From assembly GCF_003605735.1 (NCBI RefSeq), contig NZ_QXTJ01000015.1, positions 207,594-271,593 on the forward strand: DNA of 64,000 nt, in the 5' to 3' direction. The notes under the pieces were generated by a model. It worked only from the letters and a program-made list of their open reading frames with translations. It ran no database searches and was not told the DNA's origin. The position numbers and the translations under genes are program-made. Positions 20,191-30,855 of the stretch are shown piece by piece (positions within the stretch are counted from its first letter, which is position 1; the number at the start of each line of letters is the position of its first letter). Source of the DNA: Pseudomonas sp. LS-2 (lineage in GTDB: Bacteria; Pseudomonadota; Gammaproteobacteria; Pseudomonadales; Pseudomonadaceae).

Positions 20191-22833
20191 ATGCGCGCCA
20201 ACCCATCCGACACAAACGAAGCAGCTCCGGAGCACACTCCGGCTCCCCCTGCCCGACTGCGCGTACGCGAACTGGTGAGCAAATACCGTCAACCTATCGG
20301 GCTGGCCATCACCATCATTCTGTTCGCACTGGCGCTGATTGCCTGTCGGCACATGCTCACCGAGCTGGACATCTACGCCCTGCAGGACTCTCTGCTCAGC
20401 GTTCCGCTGCCTTCTCTGGGCGGCGCAGTACTGGCGACCGTCATTGGCTTCACTATTCTGCTCGGCTACGAATGGTCCGCCAGTCGTTACGCCAACGTCG
20501 AGCTGCCCGCAAAAAGCCTGGTCATGGGTGGATTCTGCGCATTTGCCATCGGTAACGCCGTCGGCTTGTCGATGCTGTCCGGCGGGTCTGTACGCTATCG
20601 CCTGTATTCCCGACTGGGCCTTGGCGCGGGCGAAGTCGCACACATGACTCTGTTTGCCAGCCTTTCCCTTGGCTGCGCCCTTCCCCCGCTGGCCGCGCTG
20701 GCGACATTGAGCGATCTTCCAGCCGCCTCACTGGCGCTGCACCTTTCAGTTCCCGTACTGGCAACCATTGCCGTCGCGGTGTTGGCGATCAGTCTGATCA
20801 TCGGCGTTGCGATCTACCGTCGCCGACTGCCTGAACAGACCATCCCGCACAATCTGCTGGTGCGTGCCGGTCGCCGCACACTGCGACTCCCCGGCCTGCG
20901 TCTGACCCTGATGCAACTGGTGATCACCGCGCTGGATGTCGCTGCAGCTGCGGCAGTGCTCTATTTATTACTGCCATCTGCCCCGCCATTCGGTGCATTC
21001 CTGCTGGTGTATCTGCTGGCGCTGGCCGCCGGTGTACTGAGCCACGTCCCAGGAGGTGTCGGGGTCTTCGAAGCCATTCTGCTGACAGCATTCGCCGATG
21101 AGCTGGGTGCCGCTCCGCTAGCCGCGGCGCTGCTGCTCTATCGACTGATCTATGTGGTTCTTCCGCTGCTGATTGCCTGTCTTGTGCTGCTGTTCAGCGA
21201 GGCCAGGCGTCTGTTGTTCGCTCGCCAGGCCATGCGCGTGGCGTCAGGACTGGGCGCGCCGATTCTGGCATTGCTGGTGTTCCTCTCGGGCGTGGTACTG
21301 CTGTTCTCCGGCGCGACGCCTGAGATCGATACCCGTCTTGAAAGCCTGGGGTTCCTCATCCCGCACCGCCTGATCGACGCATCACACTTCGGCGCGAGCC
21401 TGATTGGCGTGCTGTGTCTGTTGCTGGCGCAAGGCCTGCGCCGGCGTCTGTCGGCTGCCTGGATGCTGACCACGATTCTGCTGTTCGTCGGCTCGATCCT
21501 GTCGATCCTCAAGGGCTTCGATTGGGAAGAGGCCAGCCTGCTGCTATTGACGGCGTGCCTGCTGGCGATCTTCCGCCGCTCGTTCTACCGCCCAAGCCGT
21601 CTGCTGGAACTGCCCTTCTCCCCTCTTTACCTGGTCGCCAGCATCTGCGTGCTGGGCGCCTCGTTCTGGCTGCTACTGTTCGCTTACCAGGACGTCCCGT
21701 ACAGCCACCAACTGTGGTGGCAGTTCACGCTGGACGCCGACGCTCCGCGGGGTCTGCGCTCGGCATTGGGCAGCGCGGTGCTACTGGTCATCGTTTCACT
21801 GACCTGGCTGCTGCGCACCGCCCGCCCCCAGATCGACCTGCCGGACGAAGCACAGCTGGCCAAGGCTGCAGAGATCATCAAGGCGTCCAATCAGCCGGAC
21901 GGCGGTCTGGTATTGACGGGCGATAAAGCCGTGCTCATGCACCCCGATGGCAACGCGTTCCTGATGTATGCCCATCGTGGCCGTAGCCTTGTGGCGCTGT
22001 ACGACCCGATCGGCCCGACCCAGCAACGTGCCGAGCTGATCTGGCAATTCCGCGACCTGTGTGACGTCCACCACGCGCGCCCCGTGTTCTATCAGGTGCG
22101 TGCCGAGAATCTGCCGTTCTACATGGACATCGGCCTGACGGCGATCAAACTGGGCGAAGAGGCACGTGTCGACTTGCTCAAGTTCGACATCGAGGCTAAA
22201 GGCAAGGAGATGAAGGACCTGCGTTACACCTGGAACCGGGGTGGTCGCGACGGTCTTTCGCTGGAGATCTATGAAGTCGGTCAGGCGCCGATGGATGAGC
22301 TGAAAGTGATTTCCGATGCCTGGCTGACCGGCAAGAACGTGCGCGAAAAAGGCTTCTCTCTGGGTCGTTTCAGCCTGGACTACCTCAAGCATTTCCGCAT
22401 CGCCATCGTTCATTTCGAAGGCAAGCCCGTGGCGTTTTCCAACTTGCTTGAAACCTCGCGCCACGACCTGGCAAGCCTTGATCTGATGCGTTCGCACCCG
22501 GACGCGCCGAAGCTGACCATGGAGTTCATGATGGTCGGCCTCATTCTGCATTACAAAAAGGAAGGCTACGCACGCTTCAGCCTGGGCATGGTGCCGTTGT
22601 CGGGCCTGCAACCCCGCCGCGGCGCGCCATTGACTCAACGTCTGGGTTCGATGGTCTTCAGCCGCGGTGAGCAGCTCTACAACTTCCAGGGCCTTCGCCG
22701 CTTCAAAGACAAATTCCAGCCTGACTGGGAACCTCGTTATATGGCCGTGCCTGCGGGACTCGATCCGCTGGTGGCACTGGCAGATACCGCCGCCCTTATC
22801 GCGGGCGGCCTGACTGGATTGGTGAAACGCTGA
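20191..22833 (+). CDS. mprF: MprF: aminoacyl-phosphatidylglycerol synthase / flippase
   Basis: This bifunctional membrane protein transfers an amino acid from aminoacyl-tRNA to phosphatidylglycerol (alanine in P. aeruginosa) and flips the product. This lowers surface charge and helps resist cationic peptides. The 880 residues comprise about 14 membrane segments (UPF0104-type flippase, about 35-545, with LSHVPGGVGVFEAILL) and a soluble C-terminal DUF2156 synthase domain (about 560-870, SLDLMRSHPDAP and FMMVGLILHYKKEGY). ATG at 20191 has AAGGAG 6 nt upstream; a TTG one codon earlier is less likely. It overlaps virJ by 1 nt. The 297 bp upstream hold its promoter, not resolved here. Confidence 0.96.
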   Translation: MRANPSDTNEAAPEHTPAPPARLRVRELVSKYRQPIGLAITIILFALALIACRHMLTELDIYALQDSLLSVPLPSLGGAVLATVIGFTILLGYEWSASRYANVELPAKSLVMGGFCAFAIGNAVGLSMLSGGSVRYRLYSRLGLGAGEVAHMTLFASLSLGCALPPLAALATLSDLPAASLALHLSVPVLATIAVAVLAISLIIGVAIYRRRLPEQTIPHNLLVRAGRRTLRLPGLRLTLMQLVITALDVAAAAAVLYLLLPSAPPFGAFLLVYLLALAAGVLSHVPGGVGVFEAILLTAFADELGAAPLAAALLLYRLIYVVLPLLIACLVLLFSEARRLLFARQAMRVASGLGAPILALLVFLSGVVLLFSGATPEIDTRLESLGFLIPHRLIDASHFGASLIGVLCLLLAQGLRRRLSAAWMLTTILLFVGSILSILKGFDWEEASLLLLTACLLAIFRRSFYRPSRLLELPFSPLYLVASICVLGASFWLLLFAYQDVPYSHQLWWQFTLDADAPRGLRSALGSAVLLVIVSLTWLLRTARPQIDLPDEAQLAKAAEIIKASNQPDGGLVLTGDKAVLMHPDGNAFLMYAHRGRSLVALYDPIGPTQQRAELIWQFRDLCDVHHARPVFYQVRAENLPFYMDIGLTAIKLGEEARVDLLKFDIEAKGKEMKDLRYTWNRGGRDGLSLEIYEVGQAPMDELKVISDAWLTGKNVREKGFSLGRFSLDYLKHFRIAIVHFEGKPVAFSNLLETSRHDLASLDLMRSHPDAPKLTMEFMMVGLILHYKKEGYARFSLGMVPLSGLQPRRGAPLTQRLGSMVFSRGEQLYNFQGLRRFKDKFQPDWEPRYMAVPAGLDPLVALADTAALIAGGLTGLVKR

Positions 22834-24134
22834 TGATTCAACGCTACTGGCGCTTTTTGCTTGCAGCCCTGGTAATTCTGGTGGTGGCATTGGGTTTCTG
22901 GCTGTGGAACCGCCCCGCCGCACAACCGACGCTTGAACGCATGACGCTGGACGACGGCTCTGCGTTGATTCGTGCCACTCCGTCGACCAAGGTCAAGACA
23001 CGGGTGGCCCTGGCCGTTACCACCGAAGACGCGATGACGGACAAGCAGGTGCTCGCCCTGAGCTACGACGCATCGGCTCAGGTCATTCAGGTCGTTCTGC
23101 CGAAAGATGACTGTCAGTTACAGGAAAAGGCCTTCAACGCCGCGCTGCAAAAGCTCGACGGTGCGCCGGACGTCGTGGCAGGCATCAGTGCCGGCGGCTC
23201 GGTGGCCTGGAGCTGGCTGGCCGCTCAGACCAACGACAAGGCCCAGGCCATCTCGGTGAACTTCGTCCTGAATCAGCCTGATTGCAAGGTCCCGGCACCG
23301 AAAGCTGCCGCCCATGGCAAATGGACTGTGGCCTGGAACGACGGCCCGGACGACGACACTGCGGTGTTCGTTCGCGATACGCCTAACGCCGAAACCAAAA
23401 TCAGTGACTATGACATCAAGTACCCGCAGATTCTGAACACCGAAGTGCGTCATCTGCTGATTGCCGACGATTCCAGCGGCGGTCTGAACATTCCTGTCGT
23501 AGAAGTGCCTTCGAGCCAGCCATCGGACACAGTCACCCTGTTCCTCTCCGGCGATGGCGGCTGGCGCGACCTGGACAAGGACGTGGCAGGCGACATGGCG
23601 AAGTCGGGCGGCTATCCGGTCGTCGGCATCGACACCCTGCGCTACTATTGGGAACACAAGTCCCCGGAGCAGACCGCCACCGATCTGAGCGAACTGATGG
23701 CCCACTACCGGCAGAAATGGGGCGCGAAACACTTCGTCCTCGCCGGCTACTCGTTCGGCGCCGACGTATTGCCCGCGATCTACAATCGCCTGCCGGAAGA
23801 TGACAAAGCGCGGGTCGACGGCATCATTCTGCTGGCCTTTGCTCGCAGCGGCAGTTTCGAGATCGCCGTCGAAGGCTGGCTCGGCGCATCCGGCAAAGAA
23901 GCAGCCACCGGCCCGGAAATGGCCAAGCTGCCAGGCGACAAGGTGTTCTGCGTCTATGGGGTAGAAGAGAAGGACGAGAGTGGCTGCACCGAAGCGACTG
24001 CTCCCGGCCAGAAACAACAACTGCCGGGCGGGCATCACTTTGACGAGGACTACCCCGCCCTGGCCAAACGCTTGATTGCCGTCATCGACAAGTGGAAAGG
24101 CAAGGAACCGCCCGAAGCTGCCAGCGCCGAGTAA
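22833..24134 (+). CDS. VirJ/AcvB-family alpha/beta hydrolase, probable aminoacyl-PG hydrolase
   Basis: The 433-residue protein has an N-terminal membrane anchor or signal (residues about 7-24) and two alpha/beta-hydrolase-like parts. The C-terminal VirJ domain contains LFLSGDGGWRDLDKD and the nucleophile motif LAGYSFGADVLP, with a late His in GGHHFDEDYPAL. In P. aeruginosa the gene downstream of mprF encodes a periplasmic alanyl-phosphatidylglycerol hydrolase. The same arrangement here, with a 1-nt overlap, supports that role. Confidence 0.93.
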   Translation: MIQRYWRFLLAALVILVVALGFWLWNRPAAQPTLERMTLDDGSALIRATPSTKVKTRVALAVTTEDAMTDKQVLALSYDASAQVIQVVLPKDDCQLQEKAFNAALQKLDGAPDVVAGISAGGSVAWSWLAAQTNDKAQAISVNFVLNQPDCKVPAPKAAAHGKWTVAWNDGPDDDTAVFVRDTPNAETKISDYDIKYPQILNTEVRHLLIADDSSGGLNIPVVEVPSSQPSDTVTLFLSGDGGWRDLDKDVAGDMAKSGGYPVVGIDTLRYYWEHKSPEQTATDLSELMAHYRQKWGAKHFVLAGYSFGADVLPAIYNRLPEDDKARVDGIILLAFARSGSFEIAVEGWLGASGKEAATGPEMAKLPGDKVFCVYGVEEKDESGCTEATAPGQKQQLPGGHHFDEDYPALAKRLIAVIDKWKGKEPPEAASAE

Positions 24135-24146
24135 ATCCGGAGCTTA

Positions 24147-24186
24147 AAAAATCCCTGCACTCTCACGACTGCGGGGATTTTCGTTT
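24147..24186 (+). terminator. Terminator of the mprF-virJ operon
   Basis: The stem AAAATCCCTGCA / TGCGGGGATTTT (one T-G pair), with a 10-nt loop, is followed by CGTTTTT. It begins 13 nt after the virJ stop. Confidence 0.88.
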
Positions 24187-24209
24187 TTATACGAACTGTT
24201 TCTGCCGAA

Positions 24210-24347
24210 GGCGTGGGGGGCCAGCTTGCTGACGATCGGCGACGAAGTCGTCGTGAACCCCTGCGCCCTCAAACGTCCTGACGCACCCCGTGACCAGATT
24301 TTACTACCGCTTCGCGGCACATCGTCGGCAAGCCGGACTCCCACGCC
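24210..24347. repeat. REP-like inverted pair between virJ and kup
   Basis: The left arm at 24210-24236 (GGCGTGGGG...CTTGCTGACGAT) and the right arm at 24321-24347 (ATCGTCGGCAAGCC...CCACGCC) are imperfect inverted copies about 85 bp apart. A further partial copy (CCTGCTTGCCGATG) lies before kup. This matches the general form of Pseudomonas REP pairs. It lies in a convergent gap, where such elements often sit. Confidence 0.7.
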
Positions 24348-24378
24348 CTCCGGGCAGAGGCCTGCTTGCCGATGCTGT

Positions 24379-26277
24379 TTACATCTCCACCTGCGTCCCT
24401 AGCTCGATCACCCGATTGAACGGCAGCTTGAAGAAGCGCAGGTTGCCATTGGCATTCTTCAACATGAAGGCGAACAGGCCCTCCCGCCAGCGCGCCATGC
24501 CCACCAGCTTGGACGACACCACGGTCTCTCGACTGAGGAAGTAGGTGGTGCGCATCGGGCTGAAGTCCAGCTCGGCCAGGTGACACAGCTTCAGCGCGGC
24601 CGGCACATCCGGCTCATCGATGAAACCAAAGTGCAGAATGACCCGGAAGAACCCTTCACCATAGGCCTCGACCTCGAAACGCTGGGAAGCGGGAACCCGA
24701 GGGGTATCCTCGTAAACCACCGTCAGAAGCACGACTTGCTCGTGCAGCACCTGGTTGTGCAGCAGGTTATGCAACAGCGCATGAGGAACGGCGTCAGGAC
24801 GCGCCGTCAGAAACACCGCGGTGCCTTGCACGCGGTGCGGCGGTTGCACCCGAATGCTGCTGATGAAGATCGGCAGCGGCAATCCGCCCTCATCGATGCG
24901 CTCCACCAGTAATTGTTTGCCGCGTTTCCAGGTGGTCATCAGGATGAACAACGCGATACCGGCCAGGAAAGGGAACGCCCCGCCCTGCACCACCTTGGGC
25001 ACGTTGGCAGCGAAGAACATCCCGTCCACGAACAGACAGCCCAGCAGGATCGGAACAGCGACCATTGGCGGCCATTTCCAGGCCAGTAGCATGACCGAGG
25101 CGACCAGAATCGTGGTGCACAGCATCGTGCCAGTCACCGCGACCCCGTACGCGGAAGCCAGCGCGCCAGATGACTCGAAGCCCAGAACCAACAGGATGAC
25201 CCCGACCATCAACGTCCAGTTCACGGCACCGATATAGATCTGACCCTGAGCATCGCTGGAGGTGTGCTGAATGTACATGCGCGGGATGTAGCCCAGCTGG
25301 ATCGCTTGCAGCGTCATGGAGAACGCACCGGAAATCACCGCCTGCGAGGCAATAATGGTCGCCAGCGTCGACAGACCGATCAGTGGCAACAGCGCCCAGC
25401 TCGGCGCCAGCAGATAGAACGGGTTGCGTACGGCCTCCGGATTCTCGATGACCAGCGCGCCCTGACCGAAATAATTGAGCACGAGCGCGGGCAGAACCAG
25501 ACCGAACCACGCACGAGAAATGGGCTTGCGGCCGAAGTGGCCCATGTCGGCGTACAACGCTTCGGCGCCCGTCAGTGCCAGGACCACCGCGCCGAGCACC
25601 GCCACGCCAATCCCCGGATGATCGATGAAGAAACGCACCGCCCAGACCGGATTGACCGCATGCAAGACCTCAGGCTGACGAACGATTCCGTGAATGCCCA
25701 GCGCCGCAAGCGTCACGAACCAGAGCACCATGACCGGGCCGAACATCACGCCGATGCGTGCGGTCCCGTGGCGCTGGATCAGAAACAGCGCCACCAGGAC
25801 GATCAAGGCAATCGGCACGACCCAGTGGTCCAGTCCATCGAACGCCAACTCCATCCCCTCGACTGCCGAGAGCACCGAGATGGCCGGGGTGATCATGCTG
25901 TCGCCATAGAACAGCGCTGCCCCGAACAGACCGAAGACGATCATGGTCGCCTGTAACTTCGGAAACTTCGAGGAAGCCCGACGCGCCAGCGCCGTCAGGG
26001 CCATGATGCCGCCTTCGCCATCGTTGTCTGCGCGCAGCACCAAGGCCATGTACTTGAATGACACGACCCAGACCAGCGCCCAGAAGATCAGCGACAGAAT
26101 GCCCAGCACAGCATCGTGACCGGCCTGCACACCGTACCCACCCACGAACACTTCCTTGATCGTGTACAGCGGACTGGTGCCGATATCGCCGTACGCCACT
26201 CCCACCGCCCCTACCAGCAGACTCAATGGTTTCGCCGAATGATGTCCGGCTTCGGCCTGACTAGTTGCGTGACCCAT
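24379..26277 (-). CDS. kup: Low-affinity potassium transporter Kup
   Basis: Kup is an inner-membrane K+ uptake protein (proton-coupled in E. coli). Its 632 residues show about 12 membrane helices up to residue 440 and a cytoplasmic C-terminal domain. The N-terminal signature [20 protein letters not shown] and the region [19 protein letters not shown] are typical. It is convergent with virJ and is a single gene. Confidence 0.97.
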   Translation of the reverse strand: MGHATSQAEAGHHSAKPLSLLVGAVGVAYGDIGTSPLYTIKEVFVGGYGVQAGHDAVLGILSLIFWALVWVVSFKYMALVLRADNDGEGGIMALTALARRASSKFPKLQATMIVFGLFGAALFYGDSMITPAISVLSAVEGMELAFDGLDHWVVPIALIVLVALFLIQRHGTARIGVMFGPVMVLWFVTLAALGIHGIVRQPEVLHAVNPVWAVRFFIDHPGIGVAVLGAVVLALTGAEALYADMGHFGRKPISRAWFGLVLPALVLNYFGQGALVIENPEAVRNPFYLLAPSWALLPLIGLSTLATIIASQAVISGAFSMTLQAIQLGYIPRMYIQHTSSDAQGQIYIGAVNWTLMVGVILLVLGFESSGALASAYGVAVTGTMLCTTILVASVMLLAWKWPPMVAVPILLGCLFVDGMFFAANVPKVVQGGAFPFLAGIALFILMTTWKRGKQLLVERIDEGGLPLPIFISSIRVQPPHRVQGTAVFLTARPDAVPHALLHNLLHNQVLHEQVVLLTVVYEDTPRVPASQRFEVEAYGEGFFRVILHFGFIDEPDVPAALKLCHLAELDFSPMRTTYFLSRETVVSSKLVGMARWREGLFAFMLKNANGNLRFFKLPFNRVIELGTQVEM

Positions 26278-26548
26278 TTACCACTCCTGAAACCATGACT
26301 CGAGCACAACGGTGCGGTGCTGTCAGGTTGACCCGCGCCGCACCTGTAAATTCCGATGCACCCGGCCGACAAGGCCCGCCGGGTTCAAGGCGCGAAGCAT
26401 AGCGCAGCACTCGTCGTAATTCTCGGTATAACACTGGTCAATCGCCGCGCTCATCGCTAGAATTGCGCACTTTTTGATCAGAGGCGCACCAAGCGCCCAG
26501 TCAATGCCTCGGCCAGTCGCCCAGGCATACCTACGCCGAGGTTAGTCA

Positions 26549-27886
<1,338 letters not shown>

Positions 27887-27914
27887 GCGACTGGCTGATC
27901 GTGCTTCGAATCCA

Positions 27915-27946
27915 CCCCGCCCTTCAAACGGCGGGGTTTATTTTTT
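27915..27946 (+). terminator. Terminator of rimO
   Basis: The stem CCCCGCC / GGCGGGG with an 8-nt loop is followed by TTTATTTTTT. It lies 28 nt after the rimO stop. Confidence 0.93.
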
Positions 27947-27997
27947 CTGGCTATCGTCTCCAGATCGGGACAATAAACAGACAGGAGAAGAGGCCAC

Positions 27998-28453
27998 ATG
28001 ACCCACCACTCGGTCATTTACCTGCCACGGCAGCACGATTACCCGGAACTGGCCAGGGTGTGGGAGGCGTCGGTGCGCGCCACCCACGACTTTCTCCCGG
28101 AGAACTACATCACGCTGCTCCGAAACCTGCTGGAAACGCAGTATCTGGATGCCGTGAATCTGTTCTCTACCCGCGACTCGCACCTGAACATCACCGGTTT
28201 TGGCGGGACTACCCCAGGCAAACTGGAGATGCTGTTCATCGCACCGGATTATCGCGGGATGGGGCTTGGAAAGAAGCTTCTGCACTACGCGATTGAAAAC
28301 TATCGGGTGACCGAACTGGATGTGAACGAGCAAAACCCTCAAGCACTGGGGTTCTATGAAAAGCAGGGGTTTGAAATCGTCGGCCGATCCGAGGTGGATG
28401 GGCTGGGCAGACCTTACCCGATGTTGCGGATGCGCTTGAAACCCACGCGCTGA
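27998..28453 (+). CDS. GNAT-family N-acetyltransferase
   Basis: A 151-residue Gcn5-related acetyltransferase. The acetyl-CoA-binding motif A is MLFIAPDYRGMGLGKKLLHYAI (residues about 75-96; Arg-Gly-x-Gly-Leu-Gly loop). Motif B is ELDVNEQNPQALGFYEKQGFEIVG. The N-terminal region (ATHDFLPENYI) is common in YjaB/PhnO-like acetyltransferases. Substrate unknown. AGGAG is present about 10 nt before the ATG (ACAGGAGAAGAGG). Confidence 0.93.
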   Translation: MTHHSVIYLPRQHDYPELARVWEASVRATHDFLPENYITLLRNLLETQYLDAVNLFSTRDSHLNITGFGGTTPGKLEMLFIAPDYRGMGLGKKLLHYAIENYRVTELDVNEQNPQALGFYEKQGFEIVGRSEVDGLGRPYPMLRMRLKPTR

Positions 28454-28616
28454 TGGAGCGGGGGGCGTTCGAGGCTGCGGGAGCAAACAACCCCATGGCA
28501 ATTGAAAAATATCCCCCGAATGGGCGCTGACTCGATAAGCATTTTGAATGTTGCCGCGATTAACACGGCCTGCGCGGGTACAATGGGCGTCTTTCCTTTC
28601 TGTAACGGCTTTTCTC

Positions 28617-29327
28617 ATGACTGACCCCACTCGCCTTTCCAAACGCCTTATCGAGCTGGTCGGCTGCTCGCGCCGCGAAGCCGAGCTGTTCATTGAAGGC
28701 GGCTGGGTCACGGTGGACGGCGTTGTCGTCGACGAGCCTCAGTTCAAGGTCGAGAACCAGACCGTCGCGTTGAGCCCGGACGCCAAGGCCGTCACCCCAG
28801 AGGCGGTGACCATCCTGTTCAACGTCCCCGCCGGCATGAGCCCTGAACAGGCCCTGCCCTTGATTACCCCTGAATCCCTGTCGGCCGAACACAGTTTTGG
28901 CAAGCGCCCGCTCAAGGGCCACTTTCTGCGTCTGGAAGCGATCTCGACCCTCCAGGCCAACGCCAGCGGCCTGATGGTGTTCAGCCAGGACTGGAAAATC
29001 TTGCGCAAGCTGACCGACGACCGCAGCAAGATCGAACAGGAATACGTGGTCGAGATCGACGGCGAGATGGTCGCTCACGGCCTCAACCGTCTGAACCATG
29101 GCCTGATGTACAAGGGCAAGGAACTGCCCAAGGTCAAAGCCAGCTGGCAGAACGAAACCCGTCTGCGCTTCGCCATGAAGAACCCGCAGCCCGGCGTCAT
29201 CTCCCAGCTGTGCGAAGCGGTCGGCCTGAAGGTCGTGTCGATCCGCAGGATCCGGGTCGGCGGCGTGTCCATCGGCAAGGTCCCGGAAGGCCAATGGCGC
29301 TACATGACCGACAAAGAAAAATTCTGA
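28617..29327 (+). CDS. RsuA/RluF-like pseudouridine synthase homologue lacking the catalytic Asp
   Basis: The 236-residue protein has an N-terminal S4 RNA-binding domain (SKRLIELVGCSRREAELFIEGGWVTVDG, residues about 8-50, broken here) and the fold of the RsuA/RluB/E/F group, including EQEYVVEIDGEM and VVSIRRIRVGGVSIGKVPEGQWR. In active enzymes the catalytic motif is GRLDxxxxGL. Here the aligned ten residues 110-119 are STLQANASGL, so the catalytic Asp is Gln113 and the preceding Arg is Thr. It may bind RNA without catalysis. The start at 28617 fits the conserved N-terminus; an ATG at 28548 adds 23 odd residues. Confidence 0.88.
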   Translation: MTDPTRLSKRLIELVGCSRREAELFIEGGWVTVDGVVVDEPQFKVENQTVALSPDAKAVTPEAVTILFNVPAGMSPEQALPLITPESLSAEHSFGKRPLKGHFLRLEAISTLQANASGLMVFSQDWKILRKLTDDRSKIEQEYVVEIDGEMVAHGLNRLNHGLMYKGKELPKVKASWQNETRLRFAMKNPQPGVISQLCEAVGLKVVSIRRIRVGGVSIGKVPEGQWRYMTDKEKF

Positions 29328-29396
29328 CGCCCTTTTTTTCAGCGTTGCGCCGGACGTTGCGCGCGCTCATACCCGATTGATCAGGAAACACGCATC

Positions 29397-29858
29397 ATGA
29401 TGAACAACGACGTACTGCGTAGCCTCCGCTACATGCTCGATATCAGCGACGCCAAAGTGGTGGACATCATCAAGCTGGGCGGTATGGAAGTCACCAAGGC
29501 GCAAGTGATGGCCTTCATGAAGAAAGATGAAGAGGAAGGCTTCGAGCCGTGCAGCGACGAGGTCATGGCGTACTTCCTCGACGGTCTGGTGTTCTTCAAG
29601 CGTGGCAAGGATGAAAGCCGTCCACATCTGCCGGTCGAGCTGCCGATGACCAACAACATCGTGCTCAAGAAACTGCGTGTGGCCTTCGAACTCAAGGAAG
29701 AAGACATGCACGCGATTCTCAAGGCTGCCGAGTTTCCGGTCTCAAAGCCTGAATTGAGCGCCCTGTTCCGCAAGGCCGGTCACAACAACTACCGCCCGTG
29801 TGGCGACCAGCTGCTGCGTAACTTCCTGCGTGGCCTGACTCTGCGCGTTCGCGGCTGA
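29397..29858 (+). CDS. DUF1456 (YehS-like) family protein
   Basis: The 153-residue protein is made of two copies of a helical module. Each copy starts NN(D/I)VLR(S)LR..(L/F) and includes a (V/I)...(M/P)EV(T/S)K.(Q/E) stretch (residues about 2-60 and 85-150). This matches DUF1456/YehS, which has no known function. AGGAA lies about 10 nt before the ATG. It lies between the pseudouridine-synthase homologue and trmO. Confidence 0.9.
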   Translation: MMNNDVLRSLRYMLDISDAKVVDIIKLGGMEVTKAQVMAFMKKDEEEGFEPCSDEVMAYFLDGLVFFKRGKDESRPHLPVELPMTNNIVLKKLRVAFELKEEDMHAILKAAEFPVSKPELSALFRKAGHNNYRPCGDQLLRNFLRGLTLRVRG

Positions 29859-29875
29859 GCGTTGTCGACCACTCG

Positions 29876-30580
29876 ATGAATCAAAGCTACAGCGTCTCCC
29901 CCATCGGCTTCATGCGCTCCTGCTTCAAGGAGAAGTTCGCGATCCCGCGCCAGCCGCAACTGGCGCCTGCGGCACGAGGCGTACTGGAGCTGGTGTCGCC
30001 CTTTGATCAAGGCGACGCCGTGCAAGGGCTGGAACAGGTCAGTCATGTCTGGCTGCTGTTCCTGTTTCATCAGGCTCTAGAAGACAAGCCCCGCCTGAAA
30101 GTGCGGCCGCCTCGCCTGGGCGGTAATCAATCGATAGGGGTGTTCGCGACTCGCGCCACCCACCGCCCCAACGGTATCGGTCAGTCCGTGGTCAAGCTGG
30201 AAAGAGTCGAAGCCGGCCGACTCTGGCTGTCCGGCATCGACCTGCTGGACGGCACGCCGATCCTGGACGTCAAACCCTACGTGCCCTACGCCGATGTGAT
30301 CGCCGATGCGAGCAATCGCATGGCCGCCGCCGCACCCGAGCTGATACCTGTGCAATGGGACGACACCGCCCTGTTGCAGGCACGAGAGCATGGTTTGCGC
30401 CTTGCCGAGCCTCTGGTGGCGCTGATTGAACAATGCCTGGCCCAGGATCCACGCCCGGCCTATCAAGTGCCTTCTCCAGAGCGCCGTTACGGCGCGCAGT
30501 TCTGGGATCTGGATGTGCGCTGGCACTATCCGCAAGCGGGGCTGATTCGTGTGCTTGAGGTCGTTCCGGCCTCCGTTTGA
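29876..30580 (+). CDS. trmO: tRNA (N6-threonylcarbamoyladenosine37-N6)-methyltransferase TrmO
   Basis: TrmO (YaeB/TsaA family) uses S-adenosylmethionine to methylate t6A at position 37 of some threonine tRNAs. The 234 residues show the N-terminal SPIGFMRSCFKEKFAIPRQP, the motif HVWLLFLFH, the beta-barrel signature RPPRLGGNQSIGVFATRATHRPN (split by position about 75-97) and DVKPYVPYAD. The C-terminal extension ends in the usual QFWDLDVRW-type segment. It begins 17 nt after the DUF1456 gene and is probably co-transcribed with it. Confidence 0.94.
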   Translation: MNQSYSVSPIGFMRSCFKEKFAIPRQPQLAPAARGVLELVSPFDQGDAVQGLEQVSHVWLLFLFHQALEDKPRLKVRPPRLGGNQSIGVFATRATHRPNGIGQSVVKLERVEAGRLWLSGIDLLDGTPILDVKPYVPYADVIADASNRMAAAAPELIPVQWDDTALLQAREHGLRLAEPLVALIEQCLAQDPRPAYQVPSPERRYGAQFWDLDVRWHYPQAGLIRVLEVVPASV

Positions 30581-30588
30581 TCAGACCT

Positions 30589-30652
30589 TGTAGCTGTTGG
30601 GCTTGCCGGCGGTGGCGTCGAAAATGCGCCGCCAGCAAGCCGGACTGCTACA
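30589..30652. repeat. REP inverted pair after trmO
   Basis: The left arm is TGTAGCTGTTGGGCTTGCCGG (first 20 bases at 30589) and the right arm at 30628-30652 contains CCAGCAAGCCGGACTGCTACA. The arms are imperfect inverted copies of the element seen at 35062, 38331 and 53047. It starts 8 nt after the trmO stop. Confidence 0.8.
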
Positions 30653-30694
30653 GATCTTGTATTCACCGTTAAGCATGGAACATACCACCGCCCA

Positions 30695-30735
30695 CAAAAA
30701 AACCGCCTGGTCCGTGACCTCCAGGCGGTTTTTTT
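30695..30735. terminator. Bidirectional terminator between trmO and fpr
   Basis: A 9-bp perfect stem, ACCGCCTGG / CCAGGCGGT, with a 10-nt loop is flanked by seven A on the left and seven T on the right. It can therefore end both the plus-strand trmO unit and the minus-strand fpr unit. Confidence 0.93.
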
Positions 30736-30855
30736 CAGACGCCAGATGACTGGTGCCTGTACGGACTTGGTCGCGGACAAGTCCAGCCTCACAGGATCTG
30801 TGACGGCGGCTCATCCACGACTGGGTCTGATCTGTCTCGGGACAGGTCGATGCAG

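Noticed and set aside
30581-30814. A 77-codon minus-strand frame between trmO and fpr
   Set aside because: It is made of the REP pair and the bidirectional terminator read through, which cannot be a conserved protein.
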